Shown one piece after another: positions 6,346-12,959 of a stretch of 12,959 nucleotides of DNA. A program made the translations under genes and the position numbers. The DNA is taken from contig DHDO01000054.1 in NCBI GenBank assembly GCA_002399435.1, positions 31,570-44,528 of the forward strand, read 5' to 3'. Positions within the stretch are counted from its first letter, which is position 1. Every line of letters begins with the position of its first letter. This DNA is from Firmicutes bacterium UBA4874 (GTDB taxonomy: Bacteria; Bacillota; Clostridia; Caldicoprobacterales; DTU083). The notes beneath the pieces are model-generated. The model was not told the DNA's origin and searched no databases. It saw only the letters and a list, made by a program, of their open reading frames with translations.

Positions 6346-6394
6346 GACGGTTTTCCCTCTTCCATTTTGTCAGGAAGATACAGGAAAACCGTCT
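6345..6394 (+). terminator. Long stem-loop ending the ytr-like operon (terminator or mRNA 3' stabiliser)
   Basis: A 12-bp perfect outer stem, AGACGGTTTTCC (6345-6356) with GGAAAACCGTCT (6383-6394), encloses an inner 6-bp stem, TCTTCC (6358-6363) with GGAAGA (6373-6378), and a 9-base loop. Only TTC follows, with no real T-run, so it is a poor intrinsic terminator by the usual rule. It could act as a 3' stability hairpin or be the end of a decayed element. Between it and 6600 I see no gene; 6568-6573 is a TATAAT that could be the -10 of the next gene, with only a poor -35. Confidence 0.45.
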
Positions 6395-6600
6395 TCATAA
6401 TCCGTGCGGAACCCAAATGCTTCGTGAAGAGCATCCGTGTTCCGGCAGGTACAGGGGTAAATCAAAAGCAGGCGGCGTCAAATAGAACTTTCATGAATGG
6501 ATTGACAGTCTATTTCTTGAAGAAGAAGTATCTATCATTAATATTCTGTTTTCGAGCATACTAACTCTATAATTCTATGAAATAAAGGTGGCTATGCTCT

Positions 6601-8619
6601 GTGACGAATTCAACAAAAATACCCAATAGATTGGTGAATGAGAAATCGCCTTATCTGCTCCAACACGCTTATAATCCTGTGGATTGGTGGCCATGGTGCG
6701 AGGAAGCCTTTGCAAAAGCGAAACAGGAGGACAAGCCCATCTTTCTGTCCATAGGTTATTCCACTTGTCATTGGTGCCATGTCATGGGGCGGGAATCGTT
6801 TGAGGATCAGGCCGTAGCCGGAATACTGAACCGATCGTTCGTCTCCGTCAAGGTGGACCGGGAGGAACGCCCGGATGTGGATGCGGTCTATATGGCAATA
6901 TGTCAGGCACTGACAGGACAGGGAGGATGGCCCCTCACTCTCCTTTTGGATACAGAAAAGCGGCCGTTTTATGCCGCGGCTTATTTGCCGAAAAACAGCC
7001 GGTACGGGATGACCGGGCTGACAGAACTGCTGTTAAAGGTATCGGAGTTGTGGAAGACTTCCCGAAATCGGCTGCTGGAGAGTTGCGAACAGATTGTGGA
7101 AGCGATGCGGGAACAGGATAGAACGGGACACGTACAGGAGCCGGAGAAAAATCTGCTTTATGAGGCGTTCAGTGCCTTTGAACATTCCTATGACAGCCGA
7201 TTCGGCGGCTTCGGAGCAGCACCGAAATTTCCGGCGGCACATAATCTTCTGTTTTTGCTGCGGTATGCGAAGGAAGAAAATCCCACAGCAAGCGAAATGG
7301 TGCTGCACACACTGGATGGCATGTATCGGGGCGGGCTGTTTGATCATATCGGCGGCGGATTTTCGCGGTACTCCACCGATGAAAAATGGCTTGTCCCGCA
7401 TTTTGAGAAAACACTCTATGACAATGCGCTGCTTGTAATGGCATATCTGAATGCTTACGTCCAGACCAAAGAGTCTCTTTATACGCATATCGTAAGGAAA
7501 ACATTGGATTATGTCTCACGGGAGCTGACCGCTCCGGAGGGCGGATTTTACTGCGGGCAGGATGCCGACAGCGATGGCGAAGAAGGAAAGTATTATTTGT
7601 TCATCCCGCAGGAGATATTGAATATTTTAGGCGAAAATCGCGGCAGGGAGTTTTGCGAATGGTTTGATATAACGGAACAGGGCAACTTCGAGGGAAAGAA
7701 TATTCTCAATTTGGTGGAAAATGCGAACTACAGGGAAATTAACCCGACGATGGACCGCTGCTGCGAGAAATTGCTGTCCTATCGTGACCGGCGGACATTT
7801 CTGCATAAGGACGATAAATGCCTGACTTCCTGGAACGCGCTGATGATCACGGCCTGTGTAAAAGCATATCTTATCCTGGATGAGAATCGGTATCTCGATA
7901 CGGCACAAAAGGCGGAACGATTTCTAAAGGAGCAGCTTTCCCGGGACGATAAGCTGTTTGTGCGCTGGCGTGAAGGCGCAAGCGCCGGATACGGCAAGCT
8001 GGAAGACTACGCATTTGCAGCTTGGGCGGAGCTGATGCTGTATCAGGCGATTTTCGATATCCGGTATCTTAAAAAGGCGGTCCGGCTCGCCGATACGATG
8101 TGCGACCGTTTTTTTGACAATACGGAAGGAGGTTTTTATCTGTATGCCAGAGACGACGAGCGGCTCATCCTTCGTCCAAAGGAAACTTACGATGGCGCAA
8201 TGCCGTCGGGTAATTCCGTTGCGGCTTATGTGCTTGGTAAGCTTTATAAAATCACGGGAGAAGAAAAATGGCAGGAGCGTTCCCAGAAACAGCTCCGATA
8301 TCTTGCAGGTACGTCGGGGCAGTATCCATCGGGTCATGGCTTCGCCATGCTGGCTTTTATGGATGCATTGAATCCCTCTCAGGAACTGATCGCGTTGTCG
8401 CCGGAGCAGGAAGATCTCAGGGAGCTTCGTAAACTGGCGGCTGTAAAGTCAAATCTTACAGTCGTGGTAAAATCTCCGGGGAATGGACAGGAGCTCGCGG
8501 AGCTTGCGCCCTATACGAAAGAATACCCCGTCACGGCAGGACATCCACAGTTTTATTTGTGCAGCGGAAATTCCTGTGCCGCACCGGTAGATACGCTGCA
8601 AGCGTTAAAGTGGTGCTAA
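6601..8619 (+). CDS. YyaL-like protein: N-terminal thioredoxin-fold (DUF255) plus six-hairpin glycosidase-like domain
   Basis: A full-length 672-residue member of the YyaL/spermatogenesis-associated-protein-20 family. The N-terminal ~165 residues carry the family's signature [25 protein letters not shown] thioredoxin-like active site C-H-W-C at residues 56-59 follows ([11 protein letters not shown]), then [17 protein letters not shown] and [11 protein letters not shown]. The rest is an alpha/alpha six-hairpin region with FGGAPKFP-like, [13 protein letters not shown] and [17 protein letters not shown] blocks, all conserved in the family. The biochemical role is not established; a redox or sugar-epimerase-like function has been suggested by fold. 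The start is GTG, with AAAGGTGG ending 10 bases upstream. No signal peptide: cytoplasmic. It stands alone between the ytr-like operon and the VOC gene. Confidence 0.93.
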   Translation: MTNSTKIPNRLVNEKSPYLLQHAYNPVDWWPWCEEAFAKAKQEDKPIFLSIGYSTCHWCHVMGRESFEDQAVAGILNRSFVSVKVDREERPDVDAVYMAICQALTGQGGWPLTLLLDTEKRPFYAAAYLPKNSRYGMTGLTELLLKVSELWKTSRNRLLESCEQIVEAMREQDRTGHVQEPEKNLLYEAFSAFEHSYDSRFGGFGAAPKFPAAHNLLFLLRYAKEENPTASEMVLHTLDGMYRGGLFDHIGGGFSRYSTDEKWLVPHFEKTLYDNALLVMAYLNAYVQTKESLYTHIVRKTLDYVSRELTAPEGGFYCGQDADSDGEEGKYYLFIPQEILNILGENRGREFCEWFDITEQGNFEGKNILNLVENANYREINPTMDRCCEKLLSYRDRRTFLHKDDKCLTSWNALMITACVKAYLILDENRYLDTAQKAERFLKEQLSRDDKLFVRWREGASAGYGKLEDYAFAAWAELMLYQAIFDIRYLKKAVRLADTMCDRFFDNTEGGFYLYARDDERLILRPKETYDGAMPSGNSVAAYVLGKLYKITGEEKWQERSQKQLRYLAGTSGQYPSGHGFAMLAFMDALNPSQELIALSPEQEDLRELRKLAAVKSNLTVVVKSPGNGQELAELAPYTKEYPVTAGHPQFYLCSGNSCAAPVDTLQALKWC

Positions 8620-8670
8620 AAGAATAGTATGAAACATAACGTCTTGTTGCAGTAGAATCAAAATTAAGGC

Positions 8671-8700
8671 TTGTTAATATATGTCTTTTAGGTATATACT
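8671..8700 (+). promoter_or_regulatory. Putative promoter of the VOC gene
   Basis: TTGTTA (8671-8676), an 18-base spacer and TATACT (8695-8700) lie about 40 bases before the VOC start. Both hexamers are one or two bases from consensus, so the call is moderate. The spacing from the YyaL-like stop (over 100 bases) fits independent transcription. Confidence 0.45.
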
Positions 8701-8745
8701 GTAAACAGGATTTGTCTAAAATAAGAAATAGGGGGAGTCATGTTG

Positions 8746-9153
8746 ATGATAACAGGCATAGGCCACCTGGCATTTACAGTGGGCAATATGGAAGAGTCGA
8801 TTCATTTTTACTGCGACATTCTCGGTTTCAAAAAAGCATTCGAGCTGAATAACGACAAGGGAGAACCCTGGATTGTCTACATAAAGGTTACAGAGGGACA
8901 ATTTATAGAATTGTTTTACGGCGGACAGGCAAGACCTGAGACACCATCCGGGATGATTGGATATTCCCATCTCTGCCTCACAGTAGATGATATTGATATG
9001 GTTGCAGACTCCCTTAAGGAAAAGGGGATAATCCTCGACGCTGAACCAAAGCAAGGCACGGACTTGAACTATCAATGCTGGGCAAAGGACCCTGATGGCA
9101 ACAGAATTGAATTTATGCAGATGAGCCCGGATTCCCTTCAGGCCAAAAGCTGA
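8746..9153 (+). CDS. VOC-superfamily protein, glyoxalase I-like
   Basis: A 135-residue vicinal-oxygen-chelate protein with two beta-alpha-beta-beta-beta modules. The four expected metal ligands are visible: His in GIGHLAFT near the N-terminus, Glu in FIELFYGG, His in YSHLCLTV and Glu in GNRIEFMQM. It is therefore likely to be an active metalloenzyme of the lactoylglutathione-lyase/dioxygenase type; substrate cannot be deduced, and Firmicutes members often act on small aldehydes or thiol adducts. I prefer the ATG at 8746, since homologues begin at this point and GGGGGAG (8731-8737) is then at 8 bases. An in-frame ATG at 8740 is too close to that site. It converges with the OsmC gene. Confidence 0.85.
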   Translation: MITGIGHLAFTVGNMEESIHFYCDILGFKKAFELNNDKGEPWIVYIKVTEGQFIELFYGGQARPETPSGMIGYSHLCLTVDDIDMVADSLKEKGIILDAEPKQGTDLNYQCWAKDPDGNRIEFMQMSPDSLQAKS

Positions 9154-9194
9154 TATCAGGCTTGAAAACCATTGTCGGGAAAATCAAACAATGA

Positions 9195-9228
9195 TAAAAG
9201 GAGTAATGCACGAGTGTGCATTACTCCT
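9195..9228 (-). terminator. Terminator of the OsmC-like gene
   Basis: A perfect 13-bp inverted repeat, AGGAGTAATGCAC (9199-9211) with GTGCATTACTCCT (9216-9228), has a 4-base loop. On the minus strand it is followed by TTTTAT. The 5' arm on that strand includes the OsmC stop codon. The T-run is short, but the stem is very stable. On the plus strand the hairpin could also help end the VOC transcript although no T-run follows. Confidence 0.75.
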
Positions 9229-9640
9229 CAATGACGATATCATATGTTACCGGAGCTGCTTTCTGAAGCATGGCGGAGACTCCGCAGTATTTTTCCTGCG
9301 AAAGTGTTACAGCCCGTTCCAGTTTTTCTTTTGGAAGGTTCTTTCCCTTGAACCGATAAGTGAGATGAATGCGGGTGTAAACCTTCGGGTGCTCCTCTGA
9401 ACTGTCTGCTTCCACTTCTATATTCAAGTCCTCCAGGTCTATTTTCATCTTTTTTATCATGGATGCTACGTCGATCCCTGTGCAACCGATCAGTCCGGCC
9501 AGGAGAAGCTTTTTCGGGCTGGGGCCAAGGTCATTTCCGCCTGCCTCTTTACTGGCATCTGTTATGAGCCGGTGCCCATCCAGTTCCATTTCGAACGCCA
9601 TGTTGCCTGTTCGCCGGGCTTCTATTTTTGTATATCCCAT
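9221..9640 (-). CDS. OsmC/Ohr-family thiol peroxidase-like protein
   Basis: A 139-residue protein of OsmC size. Two conserved cysteines are present, Cys53 in GLIGCTGIDV and Cys119 in EKYCGVSAML, matching the redox-active pair of the family. The N-terminal DGHRLITDAS and GPSPKKLLLAGL blocks are also typical. Members reduce organic hydroperoxides in the cytoplasm; this one resembles the YhfA/OsmC-general branch more than Ohr, so the substrate is open. GGAGGTG lies 9 bases upstream of the ATG. A separate promoter (9674-9702) and terminator flank it, making it a single-gene transcript. Confidence 0.88.
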   Translation of the reverse strand: MGYTKIEARRTGNMAFEMELDGHRLITDASKEAGGNDLGPSPKKLLLAGLIGCTGIDVASMIKKMKIDLEDLNIEVEADSSEEHPKVYTRIHLTYRFKGKNLPKEKLERAVTLSQEKYCGVSAMLQKAAPVTYDIVIEE

Positions 9641-9673
9641 AGCTCAACACACCTCCATATGATCGTGATAAAA

Positions 9674-9702
9674 TATATATAAGCGATTTTACATTGATTC
9701 AA
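9674..9702 (-). promoter_or_regulatory. Putative promoter of the OsmC-like gene
   Basis: On the minus strand TTGAAT (9702-9697), a 17-base spacer and TATATA (9679-9674) lie about 35 bases before the start codon. AT-rich surroundings and correct spacing support it. No dyad operator is evident. Confidence 0.5.
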
Positions 9703-9744
9703 ACATTGAATTCTGTTAAGCCCATATTCCGTTTCCCATCGGCG

Positions 9745-10458
9745 TTACTGAATACTTTGTTCGTCGAAAATATCCTGGTAGAACATAACCATGGCGCCTG
9801 CCGTTGTTCTTTGACACAGCGGAAGATTGCATTTTGTAATAAGATAATAACGCTTTTCATCGTTTGTGACAGTCTTGAATTGCCTGTAAATCTTAAGCGC
9901 CACCCTGGCATTGAATTTGATATATTCCTCTATGGTATCCAGCAGATAAGCGCCTTTTTCTGCCCGAAACTCATGGACATATAGATAGGAGCGCTTTACA
10001 AAGGTTTCATACTGCTTATGGTTGTCCAGCAGACGGATATTTGCGTGCTGTGGTATGCTCATATCGTGGGTGAGATGCAGCGCCGCGCCGAAATAGAACA
10101 TGGACTGACTGAAATCTCCGTCTTTCCACAGCCCCAGAGCACGGGAGTAATAGTCAACTGCCAGATCCATTGCGTTTTTCCTGCCGTACAGGCCCTTCTT
10201 CTTGTACGGGTTATAAAAATGATGGGTGCTTTTGAAATCCTGATCCGCCCATACGACACCTCTGTTGATATCATCGATATAGTTCAGGAAAAAGTTGTAT
10301 TCCTTTTCATGCTTATCATTCCGGAGGATTAACAGTCCCTGGAAATTGATAAATTTATGAACTTCGCACTGGGTTCGGATAATGGACTTTTTCACGGGGT
10401 TGGAAACCCCGAATACAGCCCTCAAAAAATAATCATAGGACTTTTCAACAAGCTTCAT
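9745..10458 (-). CDS. Zinc-dependent phospholipase C family protein, without signal peptide
   Basis: A 237-residue homologue of the alpha-helical zinc phospholipase C domain (Bacillus cereus PLC, N-domain of Clostridium perfringens alpha-toxin). Metal-ligand spacing matches: His34, Asp72 or Asp74 (WADQDF), His80, the HxxxD pair His128/Asp132 (ALHLTHD), His138 (PQH) and the HxxxE pair His147/Glu151. Missing are a secretion signal and the N-terminal Trp that is the first zinc ligand in mature secreted PLCs; the C-terminal membrane-binding C2-like domain of alpha-toxin is also absent. The N-terminus (KLVEKSYDYFLRAVF) is amphipathic rather than a signal peptide. It is thus probably a non-secreted clostridial branch, not a toxin. 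AAGGTGG is 6 bases before the ATG. The spore coat gene lies upstream on the same strand, so sporulation-related expression is possible but unproven. Confidence 0.8.
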   Translation of the reverse strand: MKLVEKSYDYFLRAVFGVSNPVKKSIIRTQCEVHKFINFQGLLILRNDKHEKEYNFFLNYIDDINRGVVWADQDFKSTHHFYNPYKKKGLYGRKNAMDLAVDYYSRALGLWKDGDFSQSMFYFGAALHLTHDMSIPQHANIRLLDNHKQYETFVKRSYLYVHEFRAEKGAYLLDTIEEYIKFNARVALKIYRQFKTVTNDEKRYYLITKCNLPLCQRTTAGAMVMFYQDIFDEQSIQ

Positions 10459-10472
10459 GACAAACCACCTTC

Positions 10473-10502
10473 AAAAACAGCAGGGAGGCGATCAAGCCTC
10501 CC
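10473..10502 (-). terminator. Hairpin between the coat gene and the PLC-like gene
   Basis: On the minus strand GGGAGGC and GCCTCCC (10502-10496 with 10489-10483) form a perfect GC-rich 7-bp stem with a 6-base loop. A TTTTT run (10477-10473) follows after a 5-base gap. It lies about 30 bases after the coat gene stop and 15 bases before the PLC start, so it probably ends or attenuates coat transcription before the PLC-like gene. The gap before the T-run weakens the call. Confidence 0.6.
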
Positions 10503-10533
10503 GATTAATTGCTGTAATACTCAATACCCCGCT

Positions 10534-11097
10534 TTATTGCAGAGCAGAGCTGTGTTCCACAGTATGATACATGCTTGCCAGCGTCCCAAGTGTTTCTGCA
10601 GGAGCGGCTTCCAATGGATAATATCCCTTTTTGACCATCCATTGCCAGACATCATAGGCATGATGGGAGCTCATTTTGAAAGCATCCTCCAGGAATGCCC
10701 GGATTTCCGGATTACCTGCCTCCATTGCAGACCAGGCATATTCCCTGCCTGCCCTTTTCAATGTCAGCAGATAAGCCGTAGCTATTTCACGGTCGTTTAA
10801 CTGCTGTACATCGGTCCTGGGGGTGACAGGCTGTATATTTTGATTTCCCTGGACATAATTGTCAAGGATATGAGTGATTTCCGGTACTGCAAGGCCCGTT
10901 TTTGCACCGCTTGTCCTGCTCAGATATTCCACCTTTGTATTATAGTCCTTGATGTGATAGGGAAAATGCTTTTGAATCAGGGACTTCAACTCCGGGTCCT
11001 TTGCCTGGTTCATAAACAAAGCCATGCAGGTGATCGAGTTGACGCAGCTGAGGGTTAGTTCATTCAGGTCCTGCGCTTCATGAGCAGTTAATTGCAT
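10534..11097 (-). CDS. CotF-family spore coat protein
   Basis: A 187-residue protein of the Coat_F family. The N-terminal half is a ferritin-like helical region beginning MQLTAHEAQDLNELTLSCVN. The C-terminal half has the family block LNDREIATAYLLTLKRAGREYAWSAMEAGNPEIR, then HHAYDVWQWMVKKGYYPL. CotF-type proteins are laid down on the forespore coat by the mother cell. The frame is open further upstream to 11214, but I place the start at ATG 11097, because GGAGGATG sits just before it and the family sequence begins there; the upstream 39 codons look non-coding. A sporulation sigma-factor promoter would be expected; I found only an imperfect CATACTAAA in the upstream region. Presence of this gene implies a spore-former. 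Confidence 0.85.
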   Translation of the reverse strand: MQLTAHEAQDLNELTLSCVNSITCMALFMNQAKDPELKSLIQKHFPYHIKDYNTKVEYLSRTSGAKTGLAVPEITHILDNYVQGNQNIQPVTPRTDVQQLNDREIATAYLLTLKRAGREYAWSAMEAGNPEIRAFLEDAFKMSSHHAYDVWQWMVKKGYYPLEAAPAETLGTLASMYHTVEHSSALQ

Positions 11098-11187
11098 TGA
11101 TATCATCCTCCAATCAAATTTTTGGTAAAAAACCAGATTAAATTTAGTATGCCTCAAGAAGGAAAGAATATTTATTTTCATACTTTC

Positions 11188-11203
11188 CTTTAGCACGCTA
11201 AAG
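11188..11203. repeat. Palindrome upstream of the coat gene
   Basis: CTTTAGC and GCTAAAG form perfect 7-base arms around AC. It lies about 90 bases upstream of the coat gene start and just before the probable IS-derived region. It could be an operator, or the subterminal hairpin of an IS200/IS605-type left end; there is no way to decide by eye. Confidence 0.35.
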
Positions 11204-11288
11204 TCGTTTGACAATCGAAGAGTCCTTTTTCATGCAAGTGCATCTTTCTTACAGCTTTACCACGGTAAATAGGTGGGAAACCATGTAG

Positions 11289-11495
11289 AGGTGCCGGGAA
11301 AGGTTGGTTGATGATCCAGTAGAATACTCTGCGCAAACCAAACTCCAACGCCAGCCGATATCTGAGCTAAACTCAATCTTTTCTATGGGCATACGAACAG
11401 GTATACCCGTGTTTATTTTAACAGACAGTAGCAAGAAGTCTCCCATCTCTAAGCTACCTTACTCGCTAGAGTGAAAGCATAGGCGGGAGATGAAT
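11289..11495 (+). mobile_element. Probable IS200/IS605-type remnant: TnpB 3' end and right-end RNA-like structure
   Basis: The 480 bases between the coat gene and the phosphatase gene hold no intact gene. At 11436-11495 the sequence has the layout seen at the right end of clostridial IS605-family elements: AAGTCTCCCATCTCTAAGC, a spacer, then GGCGGGAGATGAATT. TCTCCC (11439-11444) can pair with GGGAGA (11485-11490), and inside it CTCTA(A)GC (11447-11454) pairs with GCTAGAG (11465-11471). In such elements this is the 3' part of tnpB and its guide (omega) RNA. Just upstream, from 11289, one + frame stays open for about 61 codons and ends ...DSSKKSPISKLPYSLE, which could be a decayed TnpB tail. 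No transposase or RuvC motif remains. The call rests on structure and remembered pattern only. Confidence 0.35.
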
Positions 11496-11512
11496 TGTCC
11501 GAAATTTACTTC

Positions 11513-11542
11513 TTGACATCTCGAACAAGTGCTTGCTATAGT
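11513..11542 (+). promoter_or_regulatory. Promoter with degenerate LexA-like box ahead of the phosphatase gene
   Basis: TTGACA (11513-11518), an 18-base spacer and TATAGT (11537-11542). Inside the spacer CGAACAAGTGCTTG resembles the Gram-positive SOS box (CGAAC-N4-GTTCG): the first half-site is perfect and the second has two changes. The transcript would carry a leader of about 145 bases, including a TTATGG/CCATAA hairpin (11604-11626), before the phosphatase start. The promoter may have belonged to another gene before the locus was rearranged. Confidence 0.5.
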
Positions 11543-11696
11543 GTATCTGCCAGCACATCGACAACTGGATATAGGCAGTCGCAGCAGGAAATAGATACAG
11601 GCATTATGGCCTGACAGTCCCCATAAACAATGGAAAAGCTTCTGCCGGATCAGTAGCGCTCGATATGCAGAGCATTTTGATACGGAGGTATACGGA

Positions 11697-12296
11697 ATGA
11701 AAAACATCATCACCATTCAGCATACGCAAGCTGTACATCACAATAATGGCATGGTCGGTTCATGGACGGATTGGGAGTTAACCGATTTAGGAAAGGCACA
11801 GGCAGAGAACATCGGGCGGAAGCTGTCTGCCGAATTGAAAGGACAAACCTATAAAATCTATTCCTCCGACTTAATTCGCGCAAGGCAGACCGCAGAACCT
11901 CTTGCCCGGTATATGGGAATTGAGATTGGATACCTTGAAAAACTCCGGGAACATAACATTGGTGAAGCTGTGGGAAAGACAATTCAATGGGCGAAGGAGA
12001 ATGCCCTGCCGGTAAATTCATTCGATGATCGACAATTTCCCGGTGCCGAGTCGTGGCGTGAGTTCTGGAACAGGGTGTCGGATTTATGCTGTGAGGTTGT
12101 CGCGGATGAAGCAGATAACATCATACTCGTTTCTCACGGTGTAACACTGAGTGTTTGGCAGCAAGTATGGCTTGGCTCGGACATCGTGGAGTTCAAGTAT
12201 TCCGGCCTGCCCGGTGGTGTGTCGTTTATGGAAATAAAGGATAACGGCGAGCATACAATACAACGACTAAACGACCCGTCGTATATGAGGGGGTAA
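11697..12296 (+). CDS. Histidine phosphatase-fold protein with QHT in place of the RHG motif
   Basis: A 199-residue member of the histidine phosphatase (phosphoglycerate mutase-like) superfamily. Present: the catalytic His position (His9), SSDLIRARQTAEP with Arg61, the LREHNIGEAVGKT segment with Glu85, PGAESWREFWNRV, and the second His in LVSHG (His147). The canonical N-terminal RHG is instead Q-H-T (residues 8-10, ITIQHTQAVHH), so the phosphate-binding Arg next to the nucleophile is lost. I recall similar QHT proteins in Clostridia, so it may be a subfamily rather than a damaged copy; activity on phosphate esters is uncertain. GGAGG (11684-11688) is 8 bases before the ATG. Transcribed alone from the 11513-11542 promoter or from an unseen one. 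Confidence 0.85.
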   Translation: MKNIITIQHTQAVHHNNGMVGSWTDWELTDLGKAQAENIGRKLSAELKGQTYKIYSSDLIRARQTAEPLARYMGIEIGYLEKLREHNIGEAVGKTIQWAKENALPVNSFDDRQFPGAESWREFWNRVSDLCCEVVADEADNIILVSHGVTLSVWQQVWLGSDIVEFKYSGLPGGVSFMEIKDNGEHTIQRLNDPSYMRG

Positions 12297-12304
12297 AGAT
12301 ATAA

Positions 12305-12475
12305 AAACACCAAGTACTAACAAATTTTGGACTTCTTTTTGGTGGTCTGACAACCCATTTTCTACCTGTTGTATTGGAATGTGAGAAAAGCAGATTATTA
12401 TCAAGAAAACCGCAAGTCGTGGCAAGTCCTGCAAAAGCCAAAAATGCAAAAGAATACAAAAGGCAATTTATGTAA
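12305..12475 (+). pseudogene. Truncated C-terminal coding remnant, possible membrane protein tail
   Basis: A frame without start codon is open for 56 codons to TAA at 12473-12475. It begins with a hydrophobic stretch (NFGLLFGGLTTHFLPVVLE) and ends in a basic tail (SPAKAKNAKEYKRQFM). The pattern of membrane segment plus positive cytoplasmic tail looks real, but I do not recognise the family, and overlapping frames on the other strand are also open. If coding, it is the 3' end of a gene whose front was lost immediately after the phosphatase gene. Confidence 0.25.
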
Positions 12476-12494
12476 TCTTATAATACATCCGGCT

Positions 12495-12911
12495 TTATTT
12501 GATTCTTTTCAAAATCACATCATGCTTGTTCAGTTTGTCGTCTACGGCAATGACATACCCTTTAATGGTGGACAGATCCTGTTTTACTTCCTTCATATCT
12601 GTCTCCAGTTTGCCCATCCTTCCCTCCAAACTATTTACCTTTCCTGCCAGGCCGTCAACTTTTTTGTCCAGGCCGTCAACTTTTTTGTCCAGGCTGTCAA
12701 CTTTTTTGTCCAGGTCGTCAACTCTTCTGTCCAGGCCGTCAACTTTTCTGTCCAGGCGATCTATTTTCTCATTCAGAAGGCTATGCCCCTCAGCCACCGC
12801 TTTTACTTGCCGCTGCAGATCCTCTACCTTCACTCCCGTATACCGCTTGACTTCCTGTACATTTTTTTCAAACATCCCCTGCAATGTACGAAGCAGTTCC
12901 TCATTATCCAT
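12495..12911 (-). CDS. Coiled-coil protein with 7-residue tandem repeats
   Basis: A 138-residue, very hydrophilic protein predicted to be almost entirely one long coiled coil. The N-terminal ~45 residues (MDNEELLRTLQGMFEKN...) are a non-repetitive helix. Next comes a run of heptads of the form LDKKVDG/LDRRVDD (about residues 46-93), with Leu and Val at a and d positions, then a less regular helix and the closing segment VIAVDDKLNKHDVILKRIK. No membrane segment or enzyme motif. Function unknown; similar small heptad-repeat proteins in Firmicutes are annotated as hypothetical. GGAGG lies 7-8 bases before the ATG. The DNA encodes the heptads as 21-bp direct repeats (12649-12753). No clear terminator follows, and the promoter is largely off the window; TATACT/TATCAT near 12930-12945 is a possible -10. 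Confidence 0.75.
   Translation of the reverse strand: MDNEELLRTLQGMFEKNVQEVKRYTGVKVEDLQRQVKAVAEGHSLLNEKIDRLDRKVDGLDRRVDDLDKKVDSLDKKVDGLDKKVDGLAGKVNSLEGRMGKLETDMKEVKQDLSTIKGYVIAVDDKLNKHDVILKRIK
12649..12753. repeat. Five 21-bp tandem repeats inside the coiled-coil gene
   Basis: On the + strand, five consecutive 21-base units of the form AGGCCGTCAAC + T-rich + TGTCC start at 12649, 12670, 12691, 12712 and 12733. The first two are identical, and the others differ at one to three positions. A degraded sixth copy starts at 12754 and a partial one precedes 12649. Each unit encodes one heptad on the minus strand. Such arrays vary in copy number by slippage without breaking the frame. Confidence 0.85.
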
Positions 12912-12959
12912 TGCTCCGCCTCCATGAATATCTTATGATATAAGTATAACGAATTAGCA

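Noticed and set aside
6256..6564. 102-codon + ORF overlapping the end of the permease and the 12-bp repeats
   Set aside because: It starts inside the permease in another frame, has no RBS and its 'RING' repeats are only a translation of the 12-bp DNA repeats.
10534..11214. Longer coat protein start at 11214 on the minus strand
   Set aside because: The extra 39 codons show no family similarity, while ATG 11097 has a GGAGG site and matches the family N-terminus.
11208..11236. Plus-strand TTGACA at 11208 as a promoter
   Set aside because: The hexamer at the -10 distance is CATGCA, a poor match, and no gene follows closely.
12369..12938. Plus-strand ORF of 189 codons over the heptad-repeat gene, with repeated VNFFVQA units
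   Set aside because: It is the antisense shadow of the 21-bp repeats. The minus-strand frame has an RBS and a convincing coiled coil.

Overview
The window looks like a chromosomal segment of an endospore-forming anaerobic Firmicute, most likely class Clostridia. Reasons: a CotF-type spore coat gene, a clostridial-style zinc-dependent phospholipase C homologue, a YtrA-type GntR/ABC operon, GGAGG ribosome binding sites at most genes, and sigma-A type promoters of the form TTGACA-N17/18-TATAGT. I cannot name the species. No phage, CRISPR array, rRNA or tRNA gene is visible. The notable theme is decay: intact housekeeping or accessory genes are separated by truncated gene ends and a probable insertion-sequence scar.

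Left part (1-2319, + strand). The C-terminal two thirds or less of an SPFH/flotillin-like protein ends at 606 and is followed by a strong intrinsic terminator (698-724). The next gene, the ATPase of a DrrA-type ABC exporter, is open across that terminator and seems to have lost its native 5' end. Its ABC-2 permease overlaps it by 4 bases and looks intact.

Graveyard (2320-3229). On the minus strand lies an internally deleted ABC-F ATPase remnant that still carries its ribosome binding site and, upstream, a terminator hairpin placed as in ABC-F resistance-gene attenuators. On the plus strand follow a 43-codon C-terminal remnant of unknown origin and the C-terminal end of a MutS-family ATPase. 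The MutS remnant overlaps (ATGA) an intact PHP-domain phosphoesterase (3226-4011).

ytr-like operon (4185-6298, + strand). A near-consensus promoter with an overlapping dyad operator drives a GntR/YtrA-like repressor, an ABC ATPase and a membrane protein, tightly coupled. This looks like a self-repressing, membrane-stress or antibiotic-responsive ABC system. After it come three 12-bp tandem repeats and a long stem-loop.

Middle (6601-9640). A full-length YyaL-like thioredoxin-fold/six-hairpin protein and a glyoxalase-fold (VOC) protein are on the + strand. They converge on an OsmC-family peroxidase-like gene on the - strand.

Right part (9745-12911). A zinc-dependent PLC homologue without signal peptide and a CotF-like coat protein are on the - strand. 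Next is about 480 bases without an intact gene, holding a probable IS200/IS605-type right-end structure and a promoter with a half-degenerate LexA-like box. Then come a histidine phosphatase-fold protein with QHT in place of RHG, a truncated C-terminal remnant, and a coiled-coil protein (- strand) built on 21-bp/7-residue tandem repeats.

I see no clear multi-gene novel defence or biosynthetic system. The best leads are the ABC-F attenuator left with a deleted gene, the ABC gene fused across a terminator, the QHT phosphatase variant and the heptad-repeat gene.
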